Origin: DASZVB01 sp036272055
Lineage (GTDB): Bacteria; Myxococcota_A; Polyangia; Polyangiales; Polyangiaceae
Direction of reading: 5' to 3'
DNA length: 64,000 bases
NCBI GenBank assembly: GCA_036272055.1
Contig: DATAZL010000013.1
Coordinates: forward strand, 14,238 to 78,237
Shown: in pieces, positions 8,822 through 17,638 of the stretch
Layout of the letters: each line of letters opens with the position of its first letter
How positions within the stretch are numbered: position 1 is the first letter of the stretch
The notes under the pieces: model-generated
Database searches by the model: none
What the model saw: the letters and a program-made list of their open reading frames with translations, nothing else
What the model was told of the DNA's origin: nothing
Made by a program: the position numbers and the translations under genes

Positions 8822-9787
8822 ATGTCCTCAACGGCCGTCGCCGTCGACTCGGCACGACTCGAGAAGCTGACCGAGCTTCGACGTGCAGTCGAGCTGGCGC
8901 TGGAGGGAAAGCCCGAGGCCGTCGAGCTTGCGCTGGTCGCATTGTTCGGACGCGGTCACGTGCTGATCGAAGACGTCCCCGGCGTCGGCAAGACGACCCT
9001 GGCTCGCGCGCTCGCCAAGGCCATCGGCGGGCAGATGCGTCGTGTCCAGTTCACGAGCGACCTCTTGCCGAGCGACGTGCTCGGCGTGTCGGTCTACGAC
9101 CAGCGGCTCTCCGACTTCGTCCTCCGCAAGGGGCCCATCTTCAGCAACGTGCTCCTCGCCGACGAGATCAACCGCGCGAGCCCGCGCACGCAGTCCGCGC
9201 TGCTCGAGGCGATGAACGACGGACAGGTGTCGCTCGACGGCAAGACGCTGCCGTTGCCCGACCCGTTCTTCGTCATCGCGACCCAGAACCCTCAGGACTT
9301 CGCGGGAACGTTTCCGCTGCCCGAGTCCCAGCTCGACCGGTTCATGGTGCGCATCAGCATCGGCTATCCACCGACGCACGTGGAGACACGCCTCCTGCTC
9401 GGCACCGAGACCGATCGCGTCGCGCGCGTCCCCATCGTCCTGAATCCGGAATCGCTCCTCGACCTCCAGGCGGACGTCGATCGGGTGAGCTTCGATCCGG
9501 CGCTCGCGACCTACCTGCACGCCATCGTCGTCGCGACGCGCTCCACTCCGACGCTCGCTCTCGGCGCGTCCACCCGTGCCGGCATGAACCTCTCGCGCGC
9601 CGCCCGCGCTCGTGCCCTTCTCCGCGGCCGTCACTACGTCATCGCAGACGACGTGCACGCGCTCGCCGTCCCTCTGCTCGCGCATCGCGTCCGTCTCGCC
9701 GCCCACGCCGAGGGCTACGTGCCGAGCCGCGAGGAGTCCGAAGCCGCGGTCCGTGACGCGGTGGCGCGCGTTCCCGTTCCGCTCTGA
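8822..9787 (+). CDS. MoxR-family AAA+ ATPase
   Basis: 321 aa. Walker A in GVGKTTLARALAKA, Walker B LLADEINRASPRTQSALLEAM, sensor I region VIATQNP and the MoxR-typical segment FPLPESQLDRF are all present, followed by the C-terminal lid (DDVHALAVPLLAHRV). MoxR ATPases act as chaperone-like activators, usually of a partner with a VWA or DUF58 domain. It is first in an operon with a DUF58 protein and a transglutaminase-like membrane protein, the standard three-gene arrangement. The ATG at 8822 fits the family N-terminus better than the in-frame start 60 bp upstream. Confidence 0.93.
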   Translation: MSSTAVAVDSARLEKLTELRRAVELALEGKPEAVELALVALFGRGHVLIEDVPGVGKTTLARALAKAIGGQMRRVQFTSDLLPSDVLGVSVYDQRLSDFVLRKGPIFSNVLLADEINRASPRTQSALLEAMNDGQVSLDGKTLPLPDPFFVIATQNPQDFAGTFPLPESQLDRFMVRISIGYPPTHVETRLLLGTETDRVARVPIVLNPESLLDLQADVDRVSFDPALATYLHAIVVATRSTPTLALGASTRAGMNLSRAARARALLRGRHYVIADDVHALAVPLLAHRVRLAAHAEGYVPSREESEAAVRDAVARVPVPL

Positions 9788-9840
9788 GGTCGCCCGAACC
9801 GCGCGTCCCAGTCGCAAGAGGGTTCGCCGGAGCAACACCG

Positions 9841-10950
9841 ATGGCAGAAGCACCTTCGTCCATTCGCGCCCTGGACTCCGATCGCACTCCGAGCGGCTGG
9901 CGGAATCGCCTCCGGCATGCGTTCCGCCTTCCGCGCAAGCTGAAGATCACTCGTGAGGGGAAGTTTTTCATCCTGCTCACGCTCAGCGTCGGCCTGGCGG
10001 CGGTGAACACCGGCAACAATCTTCTCTACCTGCTCCTCGGGATGTTGCTCGCGCTGATAGTCGTGTCGAGCATCATGAGCGAGCTCAGCCTGCGAAACCT
10101 CAGCGTCGTGCGCCGCCTGCCCGCGCGCGCGCAGGTCGGTCGCCCGCACCTCGTCGAGATAGAGGTGCACAATCACAAGAAGCGGATCCCGAGCTACGCC
10201 ATCGAGATAGAAGATCTTCGAGCCGGGCAGCCCGCCGACAAGCGGTGCTTCTTTCTGAAGATCAGCCCCGACTCCGCGCAGGTCGCCGCCTATCGCCGGA
10301 CGCCCGCGAAGCGGGGACGCGATCGCCACGTCGGCTTTCGTGTCGCGACGCGTTTTCCGTTCGGGCTCTTCGAGAAATCACGTGAGCTCCGGTCGGACGG
10401 CGAGCTCATCATCTATCCGGCCATCGACGCGGTGAAGCTCCCGCCCGAGCAAGCAGGTCGGCGCGCAGGAACGCACGGCGCGCCCGGCCGCGGCATCGGC
10501 GACGAGATCGTCGGCGTGCGACCGATGCGGGACGGCGACGACCCGCGCGACGTGTACTGGCGCAAGAGCACCCTGGAGGGCCAGCTCGTGCTGCGCGAGC
10601 GCGCGCAGGAGACGCGACGGCAGGTGTCGCTGGTCGTCGAGTCGACGTACACCGAGGCGTCCCCCGACGAGGCGTGGCTGTCGCGGTTCGAGCGCCGCAT
10701 TCGCGACGCGGCGTCGCGGGCCGTCGCGCATCTCCGTCGCGGCGACACCGTCACCCTGGTCACCACGGCGGGCGACCGCGTGCGCGCCGATCGCTCCATC
10801 GGCGCCGACCCCATCCTGCGTCTTCTCGCGCTGCTCGCCGCGACGCCCGCGCCGGCGCGTGAGATCCGGCCCGGGACGCGGAGCAGCAATCCGGCGACGG
10901 GGTCCGGGTCCGCCGCGGTGCGGCTCGCCGCGAGCGGCGAGGTTTCGTGA
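9841..10950 (+). CDS. DUF58 domain membrane-anchored protein
   Basis: 369 aa. Two adjacent membrane segments near residues 38-72 (FFILLTLSVGLAAVNTGNNLLYLLLGMLLALIVV, given here only as a span) are followed by a beta-rich domain and the DUF58 core with the typical GDDPRDVYWRKS segment (near 232-243), which corresponds to the conserved DPRxIxW motif. DUF58 proteins have a VWA-like fold and partner with MoxR ATPases. The C-terminus (about 335-369) is low complexity. It starts 53 bp after moxR and overlaps the next gene by GTGA. Precise substrate unknown. Confidence 0.88.
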   Translation: MAEAPSSIRALDSDRTPSGWRNRLRHAFRLPRKLKITREGKFFILLTLSVGLAAVNTGNNLLYLLLGMLLALIVVSSIMSELSLRNLSVVRRLPARAQVGRPHLVEIEVHNHKKRIPSYAIEIEDLRAGQPADKRCFFLKISPDSAQVAAYRRTPAKRGRDRHVGFRVATRFPFGLFEKSRELRSDGELIIYPAIDAVKLPPEQAGRRAGTHGAPGRGIGDEIVGVRPMRDGDDPRDVYWRKSTLEGQLVLRERAQETRRQVSLVVESTYTEASPDEAWLSRFERRIRDAASRAVAHLRRGDTVTLVTTAGDRVRADRSIGADPILRLLALLAATPAPAREIRPGTRSSNPATGSGSAAVRLAASGEVS

Positions 10951-13100
10951 AGTTCGGCGTCGTCCACCGCCTCATGACCGACGCCCTCGCGGCGCTCGGC
11001 CTTCTCTCCCTGGTGACGAGCGGCGAGCTCGATCCGTGGATGACGGTCGCCATCGTGATCGGCCTCGTCATCGCTGTGCTCGTCCCGGAGCGCTTCCAGG
11101 AGCACCCGCGCGCCGGCAACGTCGGAGCAGCGCTCTCCGTCGTGCTCCTCGTCGGTCAGGTGACGCGACTCTTCCTCGGCGCGGACGCGCTCCAGCTCGC
11201 GGTCGAGTTCGCCGGCGCGCTCCAGGTCATCCGGCTCGGCACCCGCCGTGGCGCCGCGCACGACCAGCAGATCATCCTGCTCGCGCTCGTGCACCTCGTT
11301 GCCGGCACGGTGCTCGGCAGCGGGCTCGCCTACGGGCTCTGCTTCTTCGGGTTCCTGGTCGTCGCTCCGGGCGCGCTGGTCCTCAGCCATCTGCGCCGCG
11401 AGGTCGAGGGCAACTACCGGCAAGGTGCGCGCGACCGTACCGGGCTTCCCGTCGACGTCCCGCGCATCCTGCGCTCACGGCGCGTGATCAGCCGGCGCTT
11501 CCTCATCGCGACGTGCTCGCTCTCGATTCCGATCTTCGTCTTCACCGCGCTGCTCTTCGTGCTGTTCCCGCGCGTCGGGCTCTCGCTGTTGCTACTCGGG
11601 CACTCGCACTCGACGCGGATGATAGGTTTCTCCGATCGCGTCGATCTCGGTGGCGTCGGAAAGCTGCGCTCCGATCCGACCATCGCGATGCGCGTACAGC
11701 CGTCACGATTGCCGGCGAATCCGCCGCCCCGCATCTCGCTCTACCTGCGCGGCACGGCGTTCGATCGCTACGACGGTACGACGTGGCAGCGTACGCGCAC
11801 CGGACGCTATCCCGCCGACCAGCAGGGCTCGCTCGTCACCGTGCGGCAGTACGCGGAGCCCGTCAGCCGCGACACGCTGCACATCGATCTCGAGCCGATC
11901 ACGCCGCCGGTGATCCTCTTGCCACCGAACACCGTCGCGTTCCGCCTGCTCGCGCGCGGCGAACCGGTGCTCGGCCACCCCACGCCGATCTTCATGGGCC
12001 CGGAGGGTGAGTACAAATACTCCGGCGACGACCGTGGGCTCCGCTACGAGGTGATCGCGCGAGGGACCGGCGCGGTGCCGCCCGAGCCGCTCGACACGGT
12101 GGAACGCGCCCGCTACCTCACGCTCCCGCAGAAGCTCCCGGAGCGCGTGGTGCGCCTCGCGCACGACTGGGCGCGCGGCACGCACAGCCAGCGTGAGACG
12201 GCCGATCTCGTCGAGCGACACCTCCGCAACGGCTACAAGTACGACCTCGACTCACCGTCGGGAGCCGCCAAGAATCCGCTCGACCATTTTCTCTTCGAGT
12301 CGAAGCGCGGGCACTGCGAGTTCTATTCGACGGCGATGGCCATCCTGCTGCGCGCCGACGGCATCCCGACGCGCAACGTCACCGGCTTCGTCGGCGGTAC
12401 GTTCAACCGCTTCGGTCGCTTCTACGCCGTACGTCAGGGCGACGCTCACTCCTGGGTAGAGGTTTACCTGGATGGGTCCGGCTGGACGCTGTTCGATCCG
12501 ACGCCAGCTGCCGGCGCGCTTCCCCAGGTGGAGACGTCAGGGCTCCTCGCGCTTCTTCGCGACATCGCCGAAGCAGCCGCGCAAAGGTGGAGTCGCTACG
12601 TCGTCGGCTACGACCTCGAACAGCAGCTCCGACTCTTGAAGTGGTTTGCGTACCGATACGGAGGCACATCGACGCCTTCGGGCTGGCTCGGCGGAACCGC
12701 GGAACGTCGGCGAGCGGTGATCGGCGTTGCGCTTCTCGCGACGGTGCTCGGATTCGGTTACTGGCAATGGTTGCGGCGCCGTCGCCATCCGGCGCGCCCG
12801 ACCGGAGACGCCGGCGAGAGCTTCGCAACCGCGCAGATCGTCGCGCTTTACCGCAGCCTCGAGGCGGCGATGCTCGTGCGCGGGGTACCCCGGGTACCGA
12901 GCACGCCCCCGCTCGCGCACGCGCAGGGCCTCGTCGCGCTGAACCATCCCATCGCCGAGGAAGTGCTCGCGCTGACCGAGGAATACATCCAGGTCAGGTA
13001 TGCGGGTCGCACGCTGACCGAGAACGACCGCCGCGAATTTACGCGACGCGTCCGTGAAGTGCGCGATACCGCGGGACCACCGTCTGCACGCGCCGCATGA
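10947..13100 (+). CDS. Transglutaminase-like membrane protein (TgpA/DUF3488 type)
   Basis: 717 aa. The N-terminal 200 residues hold about six to seven hydrophobic segments. A periplasmic region with a transglutaminase-core domain follows: SKRGHCEFYSTAMAILLR (Cys of the triad), GDAHSWVEVYL (His) and LFDPTPAA (Asp), all within about 450-525. One more membrane segment near 590-612 precedes a cytoplasmic C-terminal domain (FATAQIVALYRSLEAAM) of the DUF4129 kind. It completes the MoxR-DUF58-TgpA operon, thought to work on cell-envelope peptides or proteins. GTG start overlaps the DUF58 stop. Confidence 0.9.
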   Translation: MKFGVVHRLMTDALAALGLLSLVTSGELDPWMTVAIVIGLVIAVLVPERFQEHPRAGNVGAALSVVLLVGQVTRLFLGADALQLAVEFAGALQVIRLGTRRGAAHDQQIILLALVHLVAGTVLGSGLAYGLCFFGFLVVAPGALVLSHLRREVEGNYRQGARDRTGLPVDVPRILRSRRVISRRFLIATCSLSIPIFVFTALLFVLFPRVGLSLLLLGHSHSTRMIGFSDRVDLGGVGKLRSDPTIAMRVQPSRLPANPPPRISLYLRGTAFDRYDGTTWQRTRTGRYPADQQGSLVTVRQYAEPVSRDTLHIDLEPITPPVILLPPNTVAFRLLARGEPVLGHPTPIFMGPEGEYKYSGDDRGLRYEVIARGTGAVPPEPLDTVERARYLTLPQKLPERVVRLAHDWARGTHSQRETADLVERHLRNGYKYDLDSPSGAAKNPLDHFLFESKRGHCEFYSTAMAILLRADGIPTRNVTGFVGGTFNRFGRFYAVRQGDAHSWVEVYLDGSGWTLFDPTPAAGALPQVETSGLLALLRDIAEAAAQRWSRYVVGYDLEQQLRLLKWFAYRYGGTSTPSGWLGGTAERRRAVIGVALLATVLGFGYWQWLRRRRHPARPTGDAGESFATAQIVALYRSLEAAMLVRGVPRVPSTPPLAHAQGLVALNHPIAEEVLALTEEYIQVRYAGRTLTENDRREFTRRVREVRDTAGPPSARAA

Positions 13101-13247
13101 AGCGTCGTTCATCGACGGCTTTGCTGCATACGTCACTGACGTGACGGCGTGTCACACGCGTGGCGCCTCATGCCTCTGTGGACAGACGCCGCTCGCTCGG
13201 GAGGCAGACATCGCTCGCGTCGGAGCGTGACGCGCGTGTTTCGACGT

Positions 13248-13718
13248 TCAGCCGTTGCCGCGGCGAAGCACGATGTCGCCACCGGGCTCGAACGCAGTGC
13301 CGTAGTAGGCACCGCGTGCGGGACGCGCCTCGAGCGCGTCGAGCTCGAGATCCGGCACGCCGCGCTCTACCCACGCGACGACCACCGAACCGTTCGAGGC
13401 GTCTTCGCTCGGAAACTGGAGGAAGCTCACGTTGATACCCTGGCGAAGCTCTTCCGCCGTGATCGACCGCTGACTCGACGCGAGCGGCTGCGCACCGGTC
13501 TGCGGCAGGGCCCGACCGTCGAGAGCGAGCTTGTCGTAGCTCTGGACGATGAGGCGAAGATCGCCCTCACCGACGTGGTCGCCCACGCTGATGCGAGCCC
13601 GCATCTGGTCGACGCCCGACACCCCGAGGGTGGTTGCCGCCAGGAGCGACATCCACGAAGCACCGCGGGCGACGGTCTCACCGGCGCGCTGTGCTGGGCT
13701 CTTGCGGGCGGCTGCCAT
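13248..13718 (-). CDS. Unknown protein with N-terminal membrane segment
   Basis: 156 aa from the ATG at 13718; the frame is open to 13871, but the extra residues look non-coding. Residues about 20-40 (ASWMSLLAATTLGVSGV) are a possible membrane anchor or uncleaved signal. The rest is a soluble domain with conserved-looking phrases (GEGDLRLIVQSYD, SITAEELRQGINVSFL, VVVAWVERGVPDLELDALEARP). Not recognised as a named family. A sigma-54-like element lies just upstream, and the gene is separated by about 250 bp from the metallopeptidase-like gene located to its right on the same strand. Coding probability is judged from codon usage and protein composition. Confidence 0.6.
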   Translation of the reverse strand: MAAARKSPAQRAGETVARGASWMSLLAATTLGVSGVDQMRARISVGDHVGEGDLRLIVQSYDKLALDGRALPQTGAQPLASSQRSITAEELRQGINVSFLQFPSEDASNGSVVVAWVERGVPDLELDALEARPARGAYYGTAFEPGGDIVLRRGNG

Positions 13719-13737
13719 TGGGTTCGCTAATCCAGTA

Positions 13738-13753
13738 AGCACTCTTCGTGCCA
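13738..13753 (-). promoter_or_regulatory. Sigma-54-like promoter element
   Basis: On the minus strand TGGCACGAAGAGTGCT matches the -24/-12 consensus (TGGCAC-R-N4-TTGCW) at every fixed position except one T. The -12 C would put transcription start near 13727, 9 nt before the ATG at 13718, leaving almost no leader. The GCAC/GTGC symmetry of the sequence could also reflect an unrelated operator. Confidence 0.45.
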
Positions 13754-13968
13754 AGGCAAGCAGGGGGGCCGATTGGCCAGACTGGGCCTCAACTCGACGA
13801 GCTGGAGGCCAATCAGAGCCCGAAAGCGTCGATTCACCACGGAGACCGTTGCGGGGTCCTTCTTGACTCATGGGTCAGGACGGCGTCGGCGCGTGCCGCT
13901 CACGTCGAAACGCCGCATAGATCGTGGGCACCAGGCCTGTTTTCGGGTCACGCGACCCGGCGGCCCCG

Positions 13969-15342
13969 TCAGTGCTGGGCGAGGATCTTCGACGCCCAGA
14001 GGGCCGCCTGCGGGCACGTGTCCGCACCAGCGGGCGCAACGCCGTCACGCTGGTACGGTCCGGCAACGACGGCGATGTCGCGATCCCGCTGCGCCACGAG
14101 GAGCGGGCCGACGGCTGGCCGTTCGACACAGTGCCCACCCGGTTGTTGCTTTCCGGCCTGTGCTGCCACACCGCGTGTCAGCGCTGCCGCAACTCGCTTC
14201 GCGGCTGCCAGAGTGTCGTAGCGGAGATGCCATCCCAGCGCGACGCGGCCTCCCGCATGTAAGAGCACGATCCGGTCGCCGCCCCAGTCTTGCGCGGCTT
14301 CTTCCGCCGGCTTTCTCGGGAGCCACTCCTCGAGCAAGAGACGGATCGATTCCTCGCCCATCACGTCGGTGTACTCGGGCGCAGGCCACGACGGATCCGG
14401 CGCCACGGGAACGGGAACGACGAGCGGCTTCTCGTGTGCGAGATACTTGTCGGGGTGGAGGAGCTGTTCGGTGCTCGACGGCGGCGACGTCCATGCGCCG
14501 TCGACATCGGTCCAGCCGCCGCGACGGCGGAGCCAGTGTACGAACAGGATGCCGTCGACGTACGGCGCGATCATCGAGCGACGAAGAACGTCCGGAACGC
14601 CGTCGGCGCGCGCGCCGAGCTGAGCGGCGGCGCGCACCTGAACACCGAGGAGCTCGTCCGATAGATCGGTGGCCTTCGCGCCCTTGGACACGAGCATCTC
14701 GTCGAGCATGGCGCTCGTGGCGTCGCCTTCTGCGAGAGCATGGAGCGCGCTCTGCACGTCGGACTGATCCTGCTCGTACGCGAGCAATTTCCCGAGGTCG
14801 TAGTGCTGATCTTGAAGCGCGTGGATCAGCTCGTGAGAGAGCGTCGCGACGCGCTCCGCGGGTCCCAGATCCGACGCGAGGTACATCGTCTTCTCGGTCG
14901 GCTCGTAGTAACCGGCGAGCTCGGCCGACATGAGCGACACGGTCGCCTTCATGTAATCGAACCCCGGCGGAGCGACGCCGAGCGCGACGAGCATCTCGCC
15001 TTCGTCGGACACGGCCGCTGCCGGTACCTCGTGCTCGATCGTCGCCTTCACGTGCTGAGCCATCTCGGGGCGCGTCAGCGCGACGCCCTTCACCGGGCCC
15101 AGCGCCGGAAGCTCGCGGATCCTCGACGCCTCGCGGAGCGCGTCCGCGATGAGCCCCGCCGTGTTCCCGGGCGTGCTCTCGCCGGATGGCGTCGCGGTGG
15201 ACGGCGATCCCTCGATGTTCACCTGCGGCAGGATCGTCGGGGACGGGGTCGCGGCCACGGGACGCGCGCCACCACCACATGCGACCACCGCGATGGACGC
15301 ACACAGTGCAACCGCGAAGAGCCCCCCCGCGCCGCCCTTCAC
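13969..15342 (-). CDS. Lipoprotein with zinc-metallopeptidase motif
   Basis: 457 aa. Signal sequence with lipobox (VVAC, Cys22) and a Pro/Thr/Ser-rich linker to about residue 60. The motif HELIHALQDQHYD (170-182) is a zincin HExxH with an extended helix; ELAGYYEP just before it is typical of DUF6782-like peptidase-related proteins. Residues EGDATSAMLDE (about 208-218) could supply the third ligand. The C-terminal third is mixed alpha/beta with GGDRIVLLHAGGRVALGWHL. Probably an exported protease or a structural homologue. GTG start overlaps the rpe stop (GTGA), so the two are co-transcribed. Confidence 0.72.
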   Translation of the reverse strand: MKGGAGGLFAVALCASIAVVACGGGARPVAATPSPTILPQVNIEGSPSTATPSGESTPGNTAGLIADALREASRIRELPALGPVKGVALTRPEMAQHVKATIEHEVPAAAVSDEGEMLVALGVAPPGFDYMKATVSLMSAELAGYYEPTEKTMYLASDLGPAERVATLSHELIHALQDQHYDLGKLLAYEQDQSDVQSALHALAEGDATSAMLDEMLVSKGAKATDLSDELLGVQVRAAAQLGARADGVPDVLRRSMIAPYVDGILFVHWLRRRGGWTDVDGAWTSPPSSTEQLLHPDKYLAHEKPLVVPVPVAPDPSWPAPEYTDVMGEESIRLLLEEWLPRKPAEEAAQDWGGDRIVLLHAGGRVALGWHLRYDTLAAAKRVAAALTRGVAAQAGKQQPGGHCVERPAVGPLLVAQRDRDIAVVAGPYQRDGVAPAGADTCPQAALWASKILAQH

Positions 15343-16007
15343 GGGGTGCCCGCGGCGGCGCGGAGCTCGTCCATGGCTTTTCGACGATCCGGCTTGCCGA
15401 ACACCGCGTTGCCGGCGACGAGCACGCGCGCGCCGGCCTCGACGACCTGCCGCGCCGTCGCGGGAGCGACGCCTCCGTCCACCTCGAGGTCGATGGGGAG
15501 GCCGCGGGAGTCGATCTTCTTCCGGAGAGCGGCGAGCTTCCGCAGAGACGACGGCAGGAAGCTCTGCCCGCCGAAACCGGGGTTCACGCTCATCACGAGC
15601 ACGACGTCGGCGTCCTCGAGCACGTAGTCGAGGGTGTCGTCGGGAGTATGCGGATTCAACACGACACCAGCACGCTTTCCGAGCGCCCGGATCCTCGCGA
15701 GGGTGCGCTGGAGGTGCACCGACGCCTCTTCGTGAACGCTGATGATGTCGGCTCCGGCTTCGGCGAACGCCTCGAGGTAGCGCTCGGGCTCGACGATCAT
15801 CAGGTGGACGTCGAGGGGAAGCTTCGTGGCGCGACGCGCTGCAGAAACGATGATGGGCCCGAGCGTGATATTCGGGACGAACCGGCCGTCCATCACGTCC
15901 ACGTGGATCCAGTCCGCGCCTGCCGCCTCGGCATCACGAATCTCTTCGGCGAGGCGGCCGAGATCGGCACTCAGGATGGATGGCGCGATGCGTACGCCGC
16001 TCGACAT
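15339..16007 (-). CDS. rpe: Ribulose-phosphate 3-epimerase
   Basis: 222 aa TIM barrel of normal length. Interconverts ribulose 5-phosphate and xylulose 5-phosphate in the pentose phosphate pathway. Signatures: APSILSADLGRL near the N-terminus, IHVDVMDGRFVPN (metal-binding His/Asp), DVHLMIVEP, VMSVNPGFGGQSF (phosphate loop) and DLEVDGGV (catalytic Asp). The ATG at 16007 matches the family N-terminus; an open frame upstream of it is not coding. Transcribed leftward, divergent from the acetyltransferase gene. Confidence 0.96.
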   Translation of the reverse strand: MSSGVRIAPSILSADLGRLAEEIRDAEAAGADWIHVDVMDGRFVPNITLGPIIVSAARRATKLPLDVHLMIVEPERYLEAFAEAGADIISVHEEASVHLQRTLARIRALGKRAGVVLNPHTPDDTLDYVLEDADVVLVMSVNPGFGGQSFLPSSLRKLAALRKKIDSRGLPIDLEVDGGVAPATARQVVEAGARVLVAGNAVFGKPDRRKAMDELRAAAGTP

Positions 16008-16088
16008 GGCCCTCCGATACACGAGGGCGCGCGGGAGAGCCAGGGCCGCGCGCTCCATGCTACGCTGAGGCGAGGGTTCGGCCCGATC

Positions 16089-16535
16089 ATGATCACCCGA
16101 CCGCTCGGCAAACAGGACTACGACCATATCGTCCAGGTGATCGATCGCTGGTGGGGCGGTCCGACCAGCGCGCTCGCGCACCCGCTCTTCTTCTACGAGC
16201 TGGGGGCGCTCGCGCGGGTCGTCGAGCACGACGGGATCCTCGTCGGGTTCCTGTTCGGTTTCATCGCACCGGGACCGCCGAAGACCGGGTACGTGTATCT
16301 CGTCGGTATCCACCCGGATTACCGCCGCCGCGGTATCGGTAAGGTCCTCTACCAGACGTTCGAAGAGGACTGCCGCGGGGTCGGCTGCCGGCGCCTCAAG
16401 GCCATCACGACGATCGGCAACGACGGCTCGATCGCGTTTCACGAGGCGAGCGGCTGGAACGTCACCCTGGTCGAGGACTATGCCGGGCCGGCCAGGCCCA
16501 GGATCGTCTTCGACAAGACGCTCGAACCCGACTAA
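16089..16535 (+). CDS. GNAT-family N-acetyltransferase
   Basis: 148 aa single-domain GNAT. The acetyl-CoA pyrophosphate loop is GIHPDYRRRGIGKVLYQTFEE (about 76-96), followed by the motif-B region (IAFHEASGWNVTLVEDYAGP). Length and architecture are standard, but the substrate cannot be read from the sequence. The ATG at 16089 is the first that fits the GNAT start (MITRPLGKQDYDHIVQVI). Confidence 0.88.
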   Translation: MITRPLGKQDYDHIVQVIDRWWGGPTSALAHPLFFYELGALARVVEHDGILVGFLFGFIAPGPPKTGYVYLVGIHPDYRRRGIGKVLYQTFEEDCRGVGCRRLKAITTIGNDGSIAFHEASGWNVTLVEDYAGPARPRIVFDKTLEPD

Positions 16536-16588
16536 GTGGATAACCGCGGCCTGATTCGAACCCGCCACCGGCCGAGGAGAATTGCGAA

Positions 16589-17095
16589 ATGGGTGAGAGC
16601 CCCCCAAACATCGACGAGCTCCGTCACGTCGGGCTGTTCGGGGCCGTCAGCGACGAGGTGCTTCAGTTCCTCGCGTCGAAGCTGGTCGTGCTCTCGCCCC
16701 AGTCGGGAGACGTCGTTTTTCGCGAAGGGGACACGGCGCGTGACATGTTCGTCGTGATGGCCGGCGAGATGGAAGTGCAGAAGCGGAGTCAGTCCGGTGT
16801 CGACGCGCGGGTCGCGCTGCTCGGGCCCGGCGACTGGTTCGGTGAGATGAGCATTCTCGACGTGCAACCGCGATCGGCGAGTGTGCGTTGTCTCGCTCCG
16901 AGTCGCTTGCTGCGCATCAGCGCGTCCGATCTCGACGCGCTGTACCGTCACGACACCAAGTCGTACGCGCTCATCGTGTTGAACATCGCGAGAGAGCTGA
17001 GCCGTCGCCTGCGCGTCGCCGACGGCCTCCTCGCCGAGTTCGTCGCGAGCGTCATGCGCGACTATATCGACCGTAAACGCCCCCCCGCCAGCTGA
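16589..17095 (+). CDS. Cyclic-nucleotide-binding domain protein without DNA-binding domain
   Basis: 168 aa consisting of one cNMP-binding beta-roll (residues about 12-130). The phosphate-binding cassette region is GDWFGEMSILDVQPRSASVRC (about 91-111), where FGEMSxL and RSASV fit the canonical Gly-Glu and Arg-Ser/Thr-Ala pattern. The C-terminal helix (RELSRRLRVADGLLAEFV) is followed by a short basic tail. No helix-turn-helix follows, so this is not a complete Crp/Fnr regulator and more likely senses a cyclic nucleotide for a partner protein. The ATG at 16589 is preceded by GAGGAG. Confidence 0.88.
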   Translation: MGESPPNIDELRHVGLFGAVSDEVLQFLASKLVVLSPQSGDVVFREGDTARDMFVVMAGEMEVQKRSQSGVDARVALLGPGDWFGEMSILDVQPRSASVRCLAPSRLLRISASDLDALYRHDTKSYALIVLNIARELSRRLRVADGLLAEFVASVMRDYIDRKRPPAS

Positions 17096-17102
17096 CGTCG
17101 CG

Positions 17103-17286
17103 GTGAGTGACGTCACGGTGTGAGTGACGTCACGGTGTGAGTGACGTCGCGGTGTGAGCGACGTCGCGGCGTGAGTGACGTCGCGGTGTGAGTGACGTCG
17201 CGGCGTGAGTGACGTCGTGGCGTGAGTGACATCGCGGTGTGAGCGACGTCGCGGCGTGAGTGACGTCGCGGTGTGAGTGACGTCTC
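17103..17286. repeat. 17-bp tandem repeat, about 11 copies
   Basis: Unit GTGAGTGACGTCGCGGT, copies starting at 17103, 17120, 17137, 17154 and so on in strict 17-bp phase to about 17286, with few base changes. Each unit holds the palindrome GACGTC. The copies with GTCACGG create TGTGA-N6-TCACG (for example 17119-17134), one base from a Crp-type operator. The array fills the space between the cNMP-binding gene and the leftward lipoprotein genes. Unit length and absence of spacers exclude a CRISPR array. Confidence 0.9.
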
Positions 17287-17638
17287 AGGGGGGAGGGGCG
17301 GCGGGGACCACGTTGAGAGCATCGGACGCGGCGTCCTGGGCGTCGGGGCTGGCGTCGCTCGGGGTAGTTGCGTCGGTTCCGGCGTCGGAGATGGCGCCGG
17401 CATCGGCGACCGATTCGCCGTGATCGGACGAACCGGTCGTGCCCGAGGTGCCGCCAATGCCGGCAACCGGCGGCGGGTTGAGAGAGACACCGCCTGCGCC
17501 CTGTGGAGCGCCGCCCATGTTCGCGCCTTTTCCGTCGTTCGCTCCGGGATCTTCAGGGCGCGGGTTCAGATCGCAGCCCGTGAGAAGGACGGCGACCAGT
17601 GCGGCGACGCGCCAGCGCTTACCACCACCAGATCCCAA
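17285..17638 (-). CDS. Low-complexity lipoprotein (array gene 5)
   Basis: About 117 aa from a TTG at 17638 that overlaps the last codons of the preceding gene; no ATG or GTG gives the signal peptide. Basic start (KRWR), hydrophobic core, lipobox LLTGC, then DLNPRPEDPG, identical in its first nine residues to the segment after the lipobox of the upstream paralogue. The mature part is Gly/Ala then Asp/Ser/Thr-rich (DAGAISDAG, DASPDAQDA) with no fold expected. Asp at +2 after the Cys would retain a lipoprotein in the inner membrane in E. coli; sorting in myxobacteria differs. Translational coupling is likely. Confidence 0.65.
   Translation of the reverse strand: MGSGGGKRWRVAALVAVLLTGCDLNPRPEDPGANDGKGANMGGAPQGAGGVSLNPPPVAGIGGTSGTTGSSDHGESVADAGAISDAGTDATTPSDASPDAQDAASDALNVVPAAPPP

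Noticed and set aside
15897..15910. GTCCACGTGGATCC inside rpe as a third parS site
   Set aside because: Only the central CCACGTGG is conserved; the outer half-site bases that ParB reads (GTT/AAC) do not match.
16535..16545. A DnaA-box-like TTATCCACT on the minus strand
   Set aside because: Single copy with one mismatch; an origin needs a cluster and an AT-rich unwinding region, neither of which is present.
16536..16580. A tRNA-like T-arm (GGGTTCGAATC on the minus strand) between the acetyltransferase and cNMP-binding genes
   Set aside because: The flanking 5-base stems do not pair, and no acceptor, D or anticodon arm can be built around it.
17103..17286. Possible CRISPR array
   Set aside because: Direct 17-bp units with no spacers and no cas genes; it is a simple tandem repeat.
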